Shown here: in pieces, positions 1 to 11,249 of the stretch
How positions within the stretch are numbered: position 1 is the first letter of the stretch
Layout: every line of letters starts with the position of its first letter
Source of the DNA: Ectobius pallidus
Taxonomy: Eukaryota > Arthropoda > Insecta > Blattodea > Ectobiidae
Assembly (NCBI GenBank): GCA_964059195.1
Contig: CAXKWD010000002.1
Location: 167,344,559 to 167,408,558, forward strand
Direction of reading: 5' to 3'
DNA: 64,000 nt
The notes under the pieces: generated by a model
The model's database searches: none
What the model was told of the DNA's origin: nothing
What the model saw: the letters and a program-made list of their open reading frames with translations, nothing else
Translations under genes and position numbers: made by a program

Positions 1-666
1 CCCACAGGAAATGTGTCTTTAGTGGACTATTTTGTTTCTATTGTCAGCCGAGCAAGATTGCTCGAGTCCAATTTAAATTAACAATCTACGACACAGCTTA
101 TTATTAAGCACTTTGAACCGGAAGTTCATAATGTTTTAGCGGTAGCTAATGTGACTTCATTTAGTCGCGCCATTGAATTGCTGTCCAGTTGCGATGCAAG
201 TGCGAGACGTTGCAGTGAGGAAAATAGATCCACTAGGCCGAGGGATATGAACCAAGGACCAAGGAATAGGACGGATGGAGACAGTAGGAATAACGTTCCT
301 TACTACCCTCAACGGAATATGGATAGAAACCGGGGTGCAAACCAAGGTAATCGGTTCAGAGGCCAGAGTCGGGGACCGAACGAAAATAATAATAACACAG
401 GGGAACGACAAGTAAATAACATTGAATTTTCGGACAACATACCCTAAGCTAGGAATAGTACAGGAAGTTTCCGTGGAAGAGGGAGAGGATTTTGCAGAAA
501 CAGTCTGAATGCAGGTCAACATGACCGTGGAAATGCAGAATCTGTGAATAGCCAGTCAGGCGGGGAAATTTTAAGCCCTCGGGCTATGCCACGAGAGTCG
601 GAAGACGTGAACATGAATGAGGATACGCAGGTAGTAGGAAGGGTTGACGACCCACCAAACTTCTAA
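1..666 (+). pseudogene. gag-like ORF remnant of an LTR retrotransposon
   Basis: Frame 1 is open from the window edge to a stop at 664-666 except for two in-frame stops (79-81 and 445-447). The N-terminal part (FEPEVHNVLAVANVTSFSRA and what follows) resembles the end of a retrotransposon capsid domain. The C-terminal half is rich in Arg, Gly and Asn (for example RGANQGNRFRGQSRG) and has no CCHC knuckle, as in some Ty3-like Gags that bind RNA through basic tails. A protease-like piece follows in another frame, which is the usual gag-pol order. The family is inferred from composition and order only. The 5' part lies outside the window. Two nonsense codons make it inactive. Confidence 0.5.
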
Positions 667-668
667 AT

Positions 669-1013
669 AACTGCGTAAATGTTAGGGTAGCTACCTACAA
701 GAAAGAGGCTGTAAGGATTAACATATCAGGAGCGGAGATGTTTTGCAATGCCAAATAAATAAACAAATAAATAAAAAATCAGGTGTGGAGATATTATAAG
801 GGAAATTAATGTGAGATCAGTATACAGAAAACACTTGTAATGAAAATAAATACGAGATGCATGGAGCACGAGGACATGAGATAAATGGCCAAAATAATAA
901 GGAATCAAATTGGGAACCATATTTTTCAGGCTGCAATTGTTGACTGTGAAGGATTCTACAAACAGTTTATTTTGGGTTGTGATTTATTTATCGGACCTCA
1001 AGTCCAGAGTTGA
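669..1013 (+). pseudogene. retroviral-type aspartic protease remnant (start of pol)
   Basis: Two same-frame pieces, 669-758 (NCVNVRVATYKKEAVRINIS...) and 918-1013 (...FQAAIVDCEGFYKQFILGCD), read like the two ends of a retropepsin fold; ILGCDLF matches the conserved ILG-D-F tract near the domain end. The DTG catalytic tract is not visible. The gap of about 160 bases starts with AAATAAAC-type simple repeats, so an insertion or replacement removed it. The pieces lie directly after gag and in a different frame, as in gag-pol frameshift elements. Assignment is moderate because only two short motifs remain. Confidence 0.38.
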
Positions 1014-2687
1014 TTTTTAAGAGGAATATGTGAGAATAAATCTGTTGAGATGATAAATAAAAGGTTATAGGCTTGTACGCGTGCCGTTCTTGAAAAGGAG
1101 ACGAAGTTAAGAGGGAACTAGGGTTCGATGGTTGGACTTTAAGTGGAGTGGTTACAAGAGCCACGTGTTATTAAAAGACGTCGAAGCGACGGGTTTATTA
1201 AGTAGCTCAGCAGTGAAGTCGTAGAACTCACGATGCTTAGAAGCAGAAAATGAAGGCAGCGTAGCTAAAATGCACGACTGTAAAAATAAATGACGATAAA
1301 ATTCGAGATAACTCATATCACATCAACAGGGGAGCTGGGGCTCCGATGAAAATGTCTCGTCACAGAACGCGATGCACATACAAGCGGTAGATTTGAAAAA
1401 AAAGTTATTTCAGTCACGTGAAAGAAGTGAGCGAAGAAATAAAACATTTATGAAAAGTATGACGAAAACGAAAGAAAGCTGTAAGACGAAATGTTTAAGA
1501 AAAAGCCAATACAATCAAAGCAGCAGGAAGCTTAATTTCAGACCATTGTATAGCTTGAAAACGGAGGAAATAGACACCCAAAATTCAGACGTCGTGTAGT
1601 GCCATAAAAAAATTGCATATAATAAATATCGAAGTAATTAATTAACATAATGCTTTGGGGCGAAGTTATGGATATTTAAGATCGAGAATTTGATGAACAC
1701 AAGCGTTTAATAAATATGTATACTGAGTGGATAACAGACGTATTATGATGAGTTGTCCGACGAGAATTGTATTAAAACAGTTTGAGACAATGAAAAAAAA
1801 ATAATACTACTGGTGAAGTCTGTTTAAAAGGAAAATAGTGATGAAGTTTTAAAAAATAATAAAGTGGAAAGTTCAAAGTGAAGAAATTAGATATATGCAT
1901 TGCGACGAGCCCAGATAATTGTTTCCTAGGTCGATTCTATGTACGGTACGTTAACAAGAATACAATGAAGATGTTTTAAATGAGAGGGATAGTTTTAAAA
2001 TGAATTGTAGCGTTATTAGCTAACGTAAGTAAATAAAGGAAGGAAATAGTGAAGTTATAAAAGAAGCATCATAATTAAGTAAACAAAGTGAAGAGGGTAA
2101 TTACTTTAGGGGTGGAGTGCGTATATCATTTCACGTTACAATTACCTATCGGGTAGTTCAGGTTTGTTCAAGATATAAATATCTTTCTGTTGCAAGGGAT
2201 ATTGTTTTTAGTAAACATAGAAGCTTTCTATCCTAGAAAGAGTAAGGACATTGGTCGATTCAATCTTTCCCTTTTGAAAAAGTACAAGGAGTAAGGATAT
2301 TGTATAAGTCTTGTCAAACTGAGTGCAAAAATCCTAAGTTGACATGTAAATGTAACTATCACTGTTTTTGTTGAAGGGTAAAGATGTTTTATTTGTGTGA
2401 AAATTTGTGTGTGGGTGAGATGATTATGCGAGCAACGGGACAGATGGTCGACCTTTCCTATGCGAAGTGCTCATATATATTTATTTTCTACGCTAAAGGT
2501 GAAGGAAAAGTTCTTTTGTTCAGTGAAAAATATGTGTAAGTAAATGTAGCATCTCACGGACGTTACGTCTCACTTCGGCGCCGTGATGAGTCTACGAGCA
2601 GTGTGAAAAGGATAATAAATAACGAAAAATCGTGTGTGTCGTTGCACGGTGTTGACAAATCACTAGCAGTATGGAGGAAGTAGAATG
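1014..2687. other. unassigned AT-rich sequence
   Basis: About 1.7 kb after the gag/protease remnant holds only short open stretches, the longest being 75 codons at 1372-1599 (Lys/Ser/Arg-rich, no recognised domain). It may be the decayed rest of the same retroelement, but I see no reverse transcriptase, integrase or LTR pair. Confidence 0.3.
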
Positions 2688-4258
2688 TATGTATGTATGT
2701 ATTTATTCAATGCAATTGGGTTATTACCCGGTGGCAGCAATTCCTAATACAACAAACTACAACTAAAACTATAAATATTAACACATTAACGAGTAACATA
2801 CACATTTCAAGGAACATCACATGAACAAATAACATTTCATAAAAACAATAAAAACAAAAAACAAAAACAAAAAAAAAAAAAAAACATTACATAGAAGGTA
2901 GACTAGCATTACTTAGTACACAAAGACCTTAAGTGATTCTTAAATTTCTTCAGGGAGGGGGGTTTTCCCTGAAAAGCTGCTACAGGCAAATCATTCCATT
3001 CCCCAATGGTTCTATTTACAAAGGAAAACTTTCCAACATCTGTTCTATACCTTCTACCCTTGATTTTGAGGGAATGGTCACCTCTTCCATAATATGATGG
3101 TTTTTCCAGTCTTATCCCAACGTCCCTCCATGCCCTAGAACCATGATAAGCTTTGTATAATGCACATAACCTATATATCTTACGCCTGTCTTGCAAGAGT
3201 TCCCATCTTACCTCCTGTCCACAATATTTACCTCTTTTTATAAATTTTATTGCTCTTTTCTGAATTTTTTCTAGTGAATCTACTTGATTAATTCTATACG
3301 GATCCCAGCATGCTACTGAATATTCCATTATTGGCCTTACTAGAGAATTGTAGGCTATTTCCCTTGATTTTGCGCTCCCTTTTTTTAGTACCCTCATTAT
3401 AAAGTGCAGTGTTTTCCACGCCTTCCTTGACACCACATTTATCTGCTCGTCCCAACTCGCATTATTTGCCATATATACTCCCAGATATTTACAGCTCCCC
3501 ACCTGTGGAATTCGTTCCCTGCCCATGTGATAATTTAACCGAATTTTATTCTTGCTTCTACTGAAAACTATTGATTTACTTTTACTGGTGTTGATTGTCA
3601 TTTTATTCTCATCCGCCCATTTACTTATTGTGTTCAGATCCTCCTGAAGTTCCCTCTCCTTTATTTCGTCCCCAATTCTGTTATAAATGACACAATCGTC
3701 CGCAAACAATCTTATTTGACTTGTAATATTTAAAGTTATATCATTTACAAAAATCAAAAAAAGTAAGGGCCCCAGAACTGAACCCTGGGGCACCCCTGAA
3801 CTCACTACACCCATCTCTGACAGCTCATTCCCCACCCTCACCCTTTGCGATCTCCCTTCCAAAAAATTCTCCACCCAATGGACAACACGCTTATCAATTC
3901 CTGCTCCAGCTACTTTCCGGATAAGTAGGTTATGTGGTACTACGTCAAAAGCTTTAGAAAAATCTATAACCACTGCATCAGTTCTTCCCCCTGTATCCAC
4001 TTCGTCTGCTATATCTTGAAATAGCGATGTAACCTGACTTTCACATGAGTACCCTGATCGAAAGCCATGTTGGCTTTCGTTGAACCACCCTTTGCTTTCT
4101 AGCGTTCCCCTTATGTGTTCTGCGAGTAAATGTTCCATTATTTTACACACAACCGAAGTTAAACTCACTGGCCGATAATTATTTATTTCTGTCTTGTTAC
4201 CCCCTTTAAAAATTGGGACGACTATAGCAGTTTTCCAATCCTCCGGCAATTCCCCGTA
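2688..4258 (-). mobile_element. 5'-truncated non-LTR retrotransposon (Jockey/CR1 group)
   Basis: A LINE lies on the minus strand. Its reverse transcriptase begins abruptly near 4258, so the endonuclease and RT N-terminus are missing, as expected from 5' truncation during target-primed reverse transcription. The 3' UTR (2703-2908) ends in a tetranucleotide tail, read on the plus strand as repeated TATG at 2689-2702. A run of A with scattered C at 2845-2884 lies inside the UTR. No clear target-site duplication was found. Confidence 0.8.
2909..4255 (-). pseudogene. LINE reverse transcriptase, N-terminally truncated
   Basis: Open for about 448 codons with no internal stop, so this copy is fairly young. 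RT motifs occur in order: LPEDWKTAIVVPIFKGG (finger), NNYRPVSLTSV, QHGFRSGYSCESQ, the first catalytic Asp in DFSKAFDVVPH, GVPQGSVLGPLLFLIFVNDI, the catalytic LFADDCVIY, and the thumb region ending in EWNDLP. The C-terminal WNDLP followed by a basic LKKFKNHL tail is typical of the Jockey/CR1/L2 group. The visible Met at 4249 is internal and not a true start. The copy cannot mobilise itself because the endonuclease is absent. Confidence 0.85.
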
Positions 4259-5431
4259 TAACAGGGTTTAATACTGTGTTTGTGTTGAGTGAAGTAATGT
4301 TTATGTATTTTTTCGTTTAAGAGGGTTGTAGCCACTGACAATCTTACAACAGGTAAAATTTCTTTCAAGAACTGAGAAGGGTACGTCACCCAGGTAAGGA
4401 TCCCAATGATGTATTGGAGCATAGAGATGAGGTTTACTTTGTAAACATAAACATATAGTAGGATCAGCTGTTTCGCAGCTACGAATGAAAGAGGTATTTG
4501 TTTGTTTATGGTAAATCTTGGAGGGATGCGACCTTGTGAAAACTTAAATAATCAAAGCAAGGGCTGTAGACTATTAACGTGGAACAAGATCGGGGCATAT
4601 ATACAACGGTTTTCTTTAAGGCCTAAACGATACACTTAATTAGACTAAATTAACAACTAGATTAATTATGATTACTTTGGTACTCATAGCAAGTTAGCAA
4701 AGTAATGCAATGGCACATTAAGATGATTTTTACATATCTGGTGAAAGTTCCTTTCCCACGGGAGGAGGATTGTAGGCCTTCCTGGGATATAATAAAGTCG
4801 GTCTTTACCAAACTAGAGATTTACAAGCAGAGATAGAATTGCCGCTTTGTAACTATAAAAGAATGTGAATCAATGGGGGAAGAAATGTTTCAATGGAGTA
4901 TAATATTGTTTAAGTGTTTTCAGCAATAAAACCTTAGTCACACGAGAATAAGGTGAATACCTGTAGAAATGGTGAGGTTCTAGTTTAAGCCGATAGATTT
5001 AAGATAAGACATGATTATTTGCTAGTGAAAAGATGCAAGGTAATATTTAAGGTGATTTCTAAATTACATTTTTAAATGCATGAACATGGGTCGTGTGAAA
5101 CTTTAGCAAGTGAATATAATTAATGTGTGAAAGTCGGCGTTTTGCTAGTTAAAAAGGCTGACGATATCATTGGCTAAGATATGATTGTAACAACAGCCAA
5201 TAATATCGTCTAATGTATAAGTAACCAATTATTTTGTGTATTTTGATGACAAAATAGTCAGTTGATTTTTGTCTTCATGATGTTGAGATATCACTCGACT
5301 AATAATCTCAGGGAGAGATCACGTAATTCCTAACTCCGCTCGATGGAGGACTTTACTAAGAAGGGGTCATGTGTGTTAGGGTAGTGACAATAATTACTTT
5401 ATGATACCCAAGTGTTTTATAGGTTTGGGAG
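4259..5431. other. unassigned sequence
   Basis: Just under 1.2 kb between the LINE and the TATA box at 5432. I see no coding motif, repeat unit or RNA gene in it. Confidence 0.3.
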
Positions 5432-5438
5432 TATATAA
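5432..5438 (+). promoter_or_regulatory. possible TATA box
   Basis: TATATAA within gggagTATATAActgcccc, about 310 bases upstream of the small ORF at 5745. A chance match is likely in AT-rich DNA. It is listed because it lies upstream of a possible signal-peptide exon with a donor-like end. Confidence 0.2.
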
Positions 5439-5744
5439 CTGCCCCATAGGACGCCGTAGATAAGTAGCTAGCGCAGATGTATGCCAGAAGGCGTATAGTG
5501 ATTTAGGCTCGCTGTGGCTTAAGTGTAGTTAGGCACACATGACCAATAATATAAACCCATTTACGTCGTAATTTCTCAGATCACCATTGTAGCCAGATTT
5601 CCAGGATACATATTCCAAGTGTACTGTGACTCAGTTATACCAGTGTATTTATACATTCAGTGGATAAAATAAATTTCAGATTTTGATGTATTAGAGCTAA
5701 CAAAACACGTGTACTTATTTCTGTGGCAAATCTTCATCATCACC

Positions 5745-5984
5745 ATGTTATTAGTTGTCTCCCTGAGGATGGACGTCTCAAATGCTCGAGGATCGACGGC
5801 AGCCGAGGAAGGGGTAAGAAACAAATATGCTGTAAGTACCTACCAGTTAGGATACTTAAAAAGCTGGCGCAAAAGTAAAACACCCATAAAGGATTACCCC
5901 AAAAGGCGAAAACCACCATATAGTTTTGATACAGAATTCTGTAAGATCAGCTCATTCTGTTGTAAGATTCCGGTCTTCTGTTGA
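5745..5984 (+). other. possible small secreted-peptide exon
   Basis: ATG at 5745 sits in a good context (atcaccATG). It starts a short hydrophobic leader (MLLVVSLRMDVSNARG) followed by STAAEEG, then two donor-like sites (GTAAGA after GAG GAA GGG, and GTAAGT about 15 bases later). Reading through gives a basic segment with PKRRKPPYSF and a Cys-rich end (FCKISSFCCKIPVFC). In another frame, after an AG at about 5934, an open stretch contains GPSKRGDG and ends in a stop near 6066. I recognise no known peptide. It could be chance. Confidence 0.18.
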
Positions 5985-6308
5985 TGATGTTGACAGTTTC
6001 ATCGGTGGGAACATTGGCCCATCAAAACGTGGTGATGGGGCGCCATATGTACAGCCCAGGCAGTAATGACTCCGTCCTATATATGGGTATGTTAGATTAA
6101 CTAATTATGCTTTTAGTAATGAAGAACATCGATTATTCCAATATCACTCTAATATAATATGGTGGATAAATTAATTAAATTAAAATCAAAAGCAGTATTC
6201 TAAAAAAGTGTCATGACATGTCGTGATTCAATAAGAGACTTCTAGTTTACACAATAAATTAAAATAGACTTCAATGAGCTATTCTAGCCTATATCAGAAA
6301 TGAGAAAT
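5985..6308. other. flank of the foldback element
   Basis: The 324 bases up to the foldback TSD. Apart from the alternative open frame to about 6066 mentioned above, nothing is recognised. Confidence 0.3.
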
Positions 6309-6314
6309 GAGGTG
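6309..6314. repeat. left TSD of the foldback element (GAGGTG)
   Basis: GAGGTG directly precedes the inverted-repeat terminus at 6315 and recurs at 17523-17528 directly after the other terminus. A preceding T is shared too, so a 7-bp reading is possible. Confidence 0.75.
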
Positions 6315-6398
6315 AGTAGTAAGGGGGCCGTTTGAAAGCGGTGAAAGTTTGGCAACTTCCCGTTTCTCCTACCCGACGCCCGGCGTCGCAGTTAGGTC

Positions 6399-6830
6399 CT
6401 TTTGCCAACGACGCCTGGAAACGCACTCTTACGCAAGGCTTTTTACCAATGTTGTTAAGCCCTTTTGCCAACGACGCCTGGAAACGCACTTTTACGCAAG
6501 GTTTTTTACCAATGTTGTTAAGCCCTTTTGCCAACGACGCCCAGAAACGCACTCTTACGCAAGGCTTTTTACCAATGTTGTTAAGCCCTTATGCCAAGGA
6601 CGTTTGGATATGCACTCTTACGCAAGGGTTTTTACCAATTTTGTTACGCCCTTATGCCATGGACGTCTGGATACCCCCTCTTACGCTAGGCTTTTTACCA
6701 ATTTTGTTACGCTCTTATGCCATGGACGTCTGGACACCCACTCTTACGCACGGTTTTTTAATTGATGTTGTTACGCTTTTATGCCATAGACACCATGGAC
6801 GCACTCTTACGCGAGGTTTTTTTGTCCTTT
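6399..6830 (+). repeat. 63-bp tandem repeat, 7 units (left arm)
   Basis: Units begin at about 6399, 6462, 6525, 6588, 6651, 6714 and 6776 (CTTTTGCCAACGACGCCTGG and variants) and contain CTTACGCAAGGCTTTTTACC. Because 63 is a multiple of three, long open frames run through the array in two frames. They are by-products of the repeat, not genes. Confidence 0.9.
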
Positions 6831-7032
6831 TTTTTCGGGACGTTTGCAGTTGGGTCCTTTGGCTATCCCATGTGAAGTCCTTACAGTTTGAACTTTTTTA
6901 TCCTCCCAACGTTATGTTATGACCTTTTGACAACTGTATGGACGCTATCCCAGGACTTCCATATGACGTCATCATTATATTACGTTCTTATGCATGTTAA
7001 TTTTATATTTATATTTATTTAATAAAATCTTG

Positions 7033-7116
7033 TCATAGAGGTGGACTCGAACCATTCAAGTTATCATTACCGACTACCTGATTTTAACCGCGTGACCACG
7101 GTGACATTCGATGATC
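7033..7116 (-). repeat. tRNA-like pol III promoter module (left arm)
   Basis: On the minus strand a B-box GGTTCGAGTCC (7043-7053) lies about 45 bases after an A-box-like TGGTCACGCGG (near 7092-7102). The same module appears on the plus strand in the right arm. It is probably a captured tRNA-derived SINE head. No tRNA cloverleaf is intact. Confidence 0.5.
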
Positions 7117-8859
7117 CAACCCTAACATTGTGTGATATATAATTCAGTTTTTAATCAGTGACGTCATGGTTATTCAATCTTGTACTTTCATAATTGTTTA
7201 CTAGATGGCAGGTGTGTAAAAATGCTATTCACTAGATAGCACTAGTTAACAGTCATTACTTTCAGAATTATCTACTAGATGGCAGTTGTGTACCATGCTA
7301 TAAGATGACGGCTAGCGGTAAATTCAAAATTCAAAACATAGGGTGGCGTGCACCATCCAGGAGTAAACCAAACTAAAGTAGTAAATTTAAGACGGAGACC
7401 TAGAGTATACAAGAACCAGTACATCTGTCTCACTCTTTAAGTCATACGAGTAATGTGCTAGATTGAGACAGACAAACCGGTTTTTGTTGCGTCAGGTTCC
7501 CGTCTTAGATTTACTACTTTAGTGCTTCTCTTTTAGTTACTTATTCTTTTAGTTGGCGTTGGAGAGCTCAATTGATAGTTACTTCTTTAGTTGTAACTAA
7601 AGTAGTAAACGATTTTTACTAAAGAAGTAGTCGAATTCTGCGCAGAACAGAGCAGAAACGTTAGTGCAGCGCAGCAGAACACGTGCATTTCAATTGCCAG
7701 TATTATTCAAGTGCCACATAATGAAAAGGAAAGGTTCGCTGAAACAATGAATATGAATTTGGGTTGTTCCAAATATTACTAATGACAATCTTCATGTTTT
7801 AAAATAGGTCTAATAGTAATGTTTTATTCATTACTAATTTTAATTCCTTCAATTGAATATTTTCAGTTTAGTAGCCTACGTTAGGGTACTGTGATTACAA
7901 TTTTTGTGCAAACGATTTCTGTATTATAATGCAAACAATTGGAATTTCCAGATGATTTTCATAATTGCTTCACTGTCAATATTATAATTATTTCTCTCAT
8001 AATAATAATAAAGTTCTAAAATATATTAAAATATTTATACTTCCTAAAGTTACATATTCTTCCCCAAAAACGATAAATCAATTATTCTACAGTTGTTTAT
8101 CATAAATCTCACTATAATGAATTGTAATACTTATTGACTGTTTAACAATATTAATAAGAAGTATTACACAAAATCATGAAAAAGAGGGGGATAAAAAGGA
8201 TAACAAAACTAATAAGGGGCATTATGTTTCTGTCCTTTTTCAAATGCACAGAACATTTACTTAAAAAATATTACCTTATAAAAATAATAATATTACAACT
8301 GAGAAATGTAATATTTAAACAAAAAATGGCGGTACAATATTATGGAAGATATGAACTCCAATAATAATTATGTAGATGGTTGTGTGTTTAAAAATAATTT
8401 CAGTGACTACTTCTCTAGATCCTGTGCAGCTTCAACCTCCAGTGCCCCTCCTTAAAATTTTCTTTCGGCACTCATGTTGGCATTTTTTTTCTATATAGTT
8501 TATAATGCTTCTCACTTTCCTGTCCACAGGGTTAATTAAAATAGTTAGCAGCATAGGCCTACTATAGACCTGCAGCATCTGCTATAGTTTATTCCCAAAC
8601 ATGAAAGTCTCGTCTCACTCCACCATTCGAGACTTGGAGAGTCTTTAAGTAATGGTTTTACAATGTGTCCCCTTCTCAATGTACGCTAATCCCAGAGTCA
8701 GTCAAATTTTCTTCCGATGTGGCCTGTTTGGACATTTTTACACCTGGGTCAGAAAAAAGGACATATTATTCATTAACACTGCGGGTGCAACTATTGAACT
8801 TTTAGCTCTTATAATTATTATTATAATTCTGGCATTCGCAATGTTGTGCTTTAAGTTAA

Positions 8860-10250
8860 GGGGAGGTTGTAAGCTGTATCTCTGCCATGTTAAATTATTG
8901 ATGTTCATGTTCCTTTTTCTCAAAAACCATTTGATCAATTGAAACAACATTTGGTAGACTTTTAGATCTGTATCTTGTCTTTAAACGTTGGTTTTTTAAA
9001 AGGAATATGTTTGTAAACAAATATGTTATAACTTTTATTTGAAAATTGAATTTTTTCATTCGGTTTTATTAATTAAAAATGAAATAAATTTCTTACCATT
9101 GAAGATAAATGCATTATAAAACCACCGTTTCTGTATTAATGTAGTTTTAGTAACTGGAACAAAAATCAGATCTCTACTCTTAATAACTCCCGAGAAAAAG
9201 GAACAAATGTGCACAAAAAACAAAACGAGAGAAAAAGTACGTTAAAGATAAAATGTACCATAATGTGCTCGAAGTGCACATTCAGGACAAAACTTGTATG
9301 TCGGATGAAACCCTATGGAAGAAAGTAGCCCACACTGCTGTCTTCATATTTTCCAAGCTATCTGTATTAGTACCTACATCTGTATTAGTGCTAAAACCTT
9401 GTCCATAGTACAATTGCAGCTCCTTCTCAGTGGGCCTTCGTTGCCGTGTGAGTGGCTTCAAGACGGTTCCCACTGTACTTTTTTCTCGATTTTCTAAGGC
9501 GTGAGGCCATACGTTTCTGTACATGCTAAAATTTAATGGATACGTTTTTTTTTAACTATAGAAAAGAGCAAAATACCTTATTATTCGAGAGGCTCCTTCA
9601 TACCCCGTCATCTTCCAGGCTTGCCAACCACCGATTATTTTACCTGGGCCCTCCCACCTCAGTTCCACAGGCATCCAGAGCCTCTCGAACCCCGGATACT
9701 CCGGGAACATTGCGTCATCTGGCCAGGATGCCACAATGCTAAGGTTGAGATAAGTTCTCTCCGAACTGCATTATATAGTTAGATCACTGTTGCGCACAGT
9801 ACAAGCGAGGGATATGCAAAAAAAGAAATATCTAATTTTTATGAATATATATTTGGGAAATTATTGTTTTTTGTGTAAGATAACAATTTTTTGCAACATT
9901 CACTCGGTAGATATGAAAGCATATGCTAAGCTGACTTCCGTGAAAAACATTTTAAAAAACACAGTATATTCAGCTGTAAATTTGTACATAGCATATTGCG
10001 CCATCTACTCAGGGAAACCTAGAACTAAAAGGAAAAGGAATTGGTCCCGTCTGACAGCCGGCAACGTATGAATGAACTTTCATTATTGTGCCCGGCACTC
10101 AGCCGGTAACGAGTTAAAGAGATTTACTACGCCATTATGGCCCTTATAGCACAAAACGACTATGTAACATGTAAATTATACTTAATTCAATTGAAATATA
10201 CAATAAACCGAAAATCCACATTTTTGATCAAATGTGCTTACAACCTCCCC
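8860..10250 (-). mobile_element. Kolobok-like DNA transposon remnant
   Basis: A 15-bp TIR, GGGGAGGTTGTAAGC at 8860-8874 with its complement at 10236-10250, is flanked by TTAA at 8856-8859 and 10251-10254. TTAA is the canonical Kolobok (and piggyBac) target. The element is 1391 bp and carries a minus-strand transposase fragment of the type seen in Kolobok elements. It lies inside the TIR element at 7341-11249, making a third nesting level. Confidence 0.75.
9282..9526 (-). pseudogene. Kolobok transposase fragment, frameshifted
   Basis: Reading leftwards, HVQKRMASRLRKSRKK occurs first, then after a frame change LKPLTRQRRPTEKELQLYYG and, after a short duplication of STNTDVG-type residues, SLENMKTAVWATFFHRVSSD. 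The order HVQKRMG-RLR, then a basic Lys/Leu stretch ending in YYG, then MK-A-WA-FFH--S-D is characteristic of a widespread arthropod transposase family found in TTAA-flanked elements. Only this block of roughly 80 codons remains; the catalytic core is absent. The family call rests on motif order from memory plus the TTAA TSD. Confidence 0.6.
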
Positions 10251-11249
10251 TTAAGCTATAGAAGTGTAATGTAATAAAATTTACAATAATTACATTAAAT
10301 CGTTTAACAATGAGAATCACCTATTGTTCAGTAATCTCTATTCTTAAGTAGCAGGGGGAAGTGTTTTCTGGGTAGCTCCAAGAACGGAGGCTTTCATTTA
10401 TTGGAATATAGCCTACTATACCTCGCCGATATCTGTATCAATAGGATTAGCTTGAAATACATCGTCGTTTTCTAACCGAAAGTTAGGGAGAACTGCAGCA
10501 TCTAAAGGCCGATCCAGCTAGGAAGATATTTGAGTGCACATGCGCTCCTTGTACCGTGCAATGCAAACGTCCCTTCCACTCACTCTCCCCCTCACCTTTG
10601 GTGGACGTCTTCCTAATTGGATCGCTCTCCGCAATGATATTTCCACATTTGACTGGCTGAAATCACATGGATGTAGTGAGAATCTGACATCGTTTCTTCC
10701 AAACGCCAAAATTTCTTGTAAGGATTTATGAGCTTAATTATTTACGTTATTAAATGCCCTACTAGGTGTGGTTCGCATAATATTTATAAAATCACCTGCC
10801 CCAACTCTCATTTTTGGTATACCACCTTCTTCATCTCAATAACTTATCCTCAGTTTGAACTATGTAATCCATTTAATGTGATATGTAACTCATAACTCAC
10901 GCAAATGCCACAGAACACACTTACTCCACAACTTTACTCCACCCCCTGAGTAGGAGTAAATATTGGCCTTATTTACTCCACAACTTACTACGTTAGTAAC
11001 GTACTCCGTGTTGGTGCTCTCCACCACTTGTGAAGTAAGTTCATTTACTCTGGGAGTAAATAAAATGTTTACTTCTTTAGTACATTCTTCTATGTTGAAA
11101 GCCGCCGAGTTTAGTTTAGTCCTGGTTGGTGCACGCCGTGCTTACTAAAAGAGTACGGTTACTAAAAGAGTAGCTTACTAAAGTAGTTAGAACTAAAGAA
11201 GTAAGGTTTACTAAAAGAGTAAATGGCTTGAGTTTGGTGCACGCCACCC

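Larger units (their letters stand above)
7341..11249. mobile_element. TIR element nested in the foldback left arm
   Basis: GGGTGGCGTGCACCA at 7341 and its complement ending at 11249 interrupt a ~177-bp repeat unit: intact units read aaaacattgtctc, here split as aaaacata / attgtctc. The TSD is therefore short, AT or a mutated ATT. The subterminal regions are full of degenerate TTACTAAAAGAGTA and GAGTAAA motifs. A second copy of the terminal motif lies inside the right end (near 11105-11137). Inverted blocks near 7372-7395 and 7500-7524 give an internal hairpin at the left end. No transposase was recognised outside the nested Kolobok at 8860-10250. Superfamily uncertain. Confidence 0.7.

Noticed and set aside
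2576..2590. TCGGCGCCGTGATGA resembling a retroviral primer-binding site
   Set aside because: No LTR upstream and no gag downstream on that strand; too short to support.
6332..6922. 196- and 138-codon frames through the 63-bp repeats (also 17074-17505)
   Set aside because: The repeat length is a multiple of three, so any stop-free frame persists; composition is repetitive and two frames are open at once.
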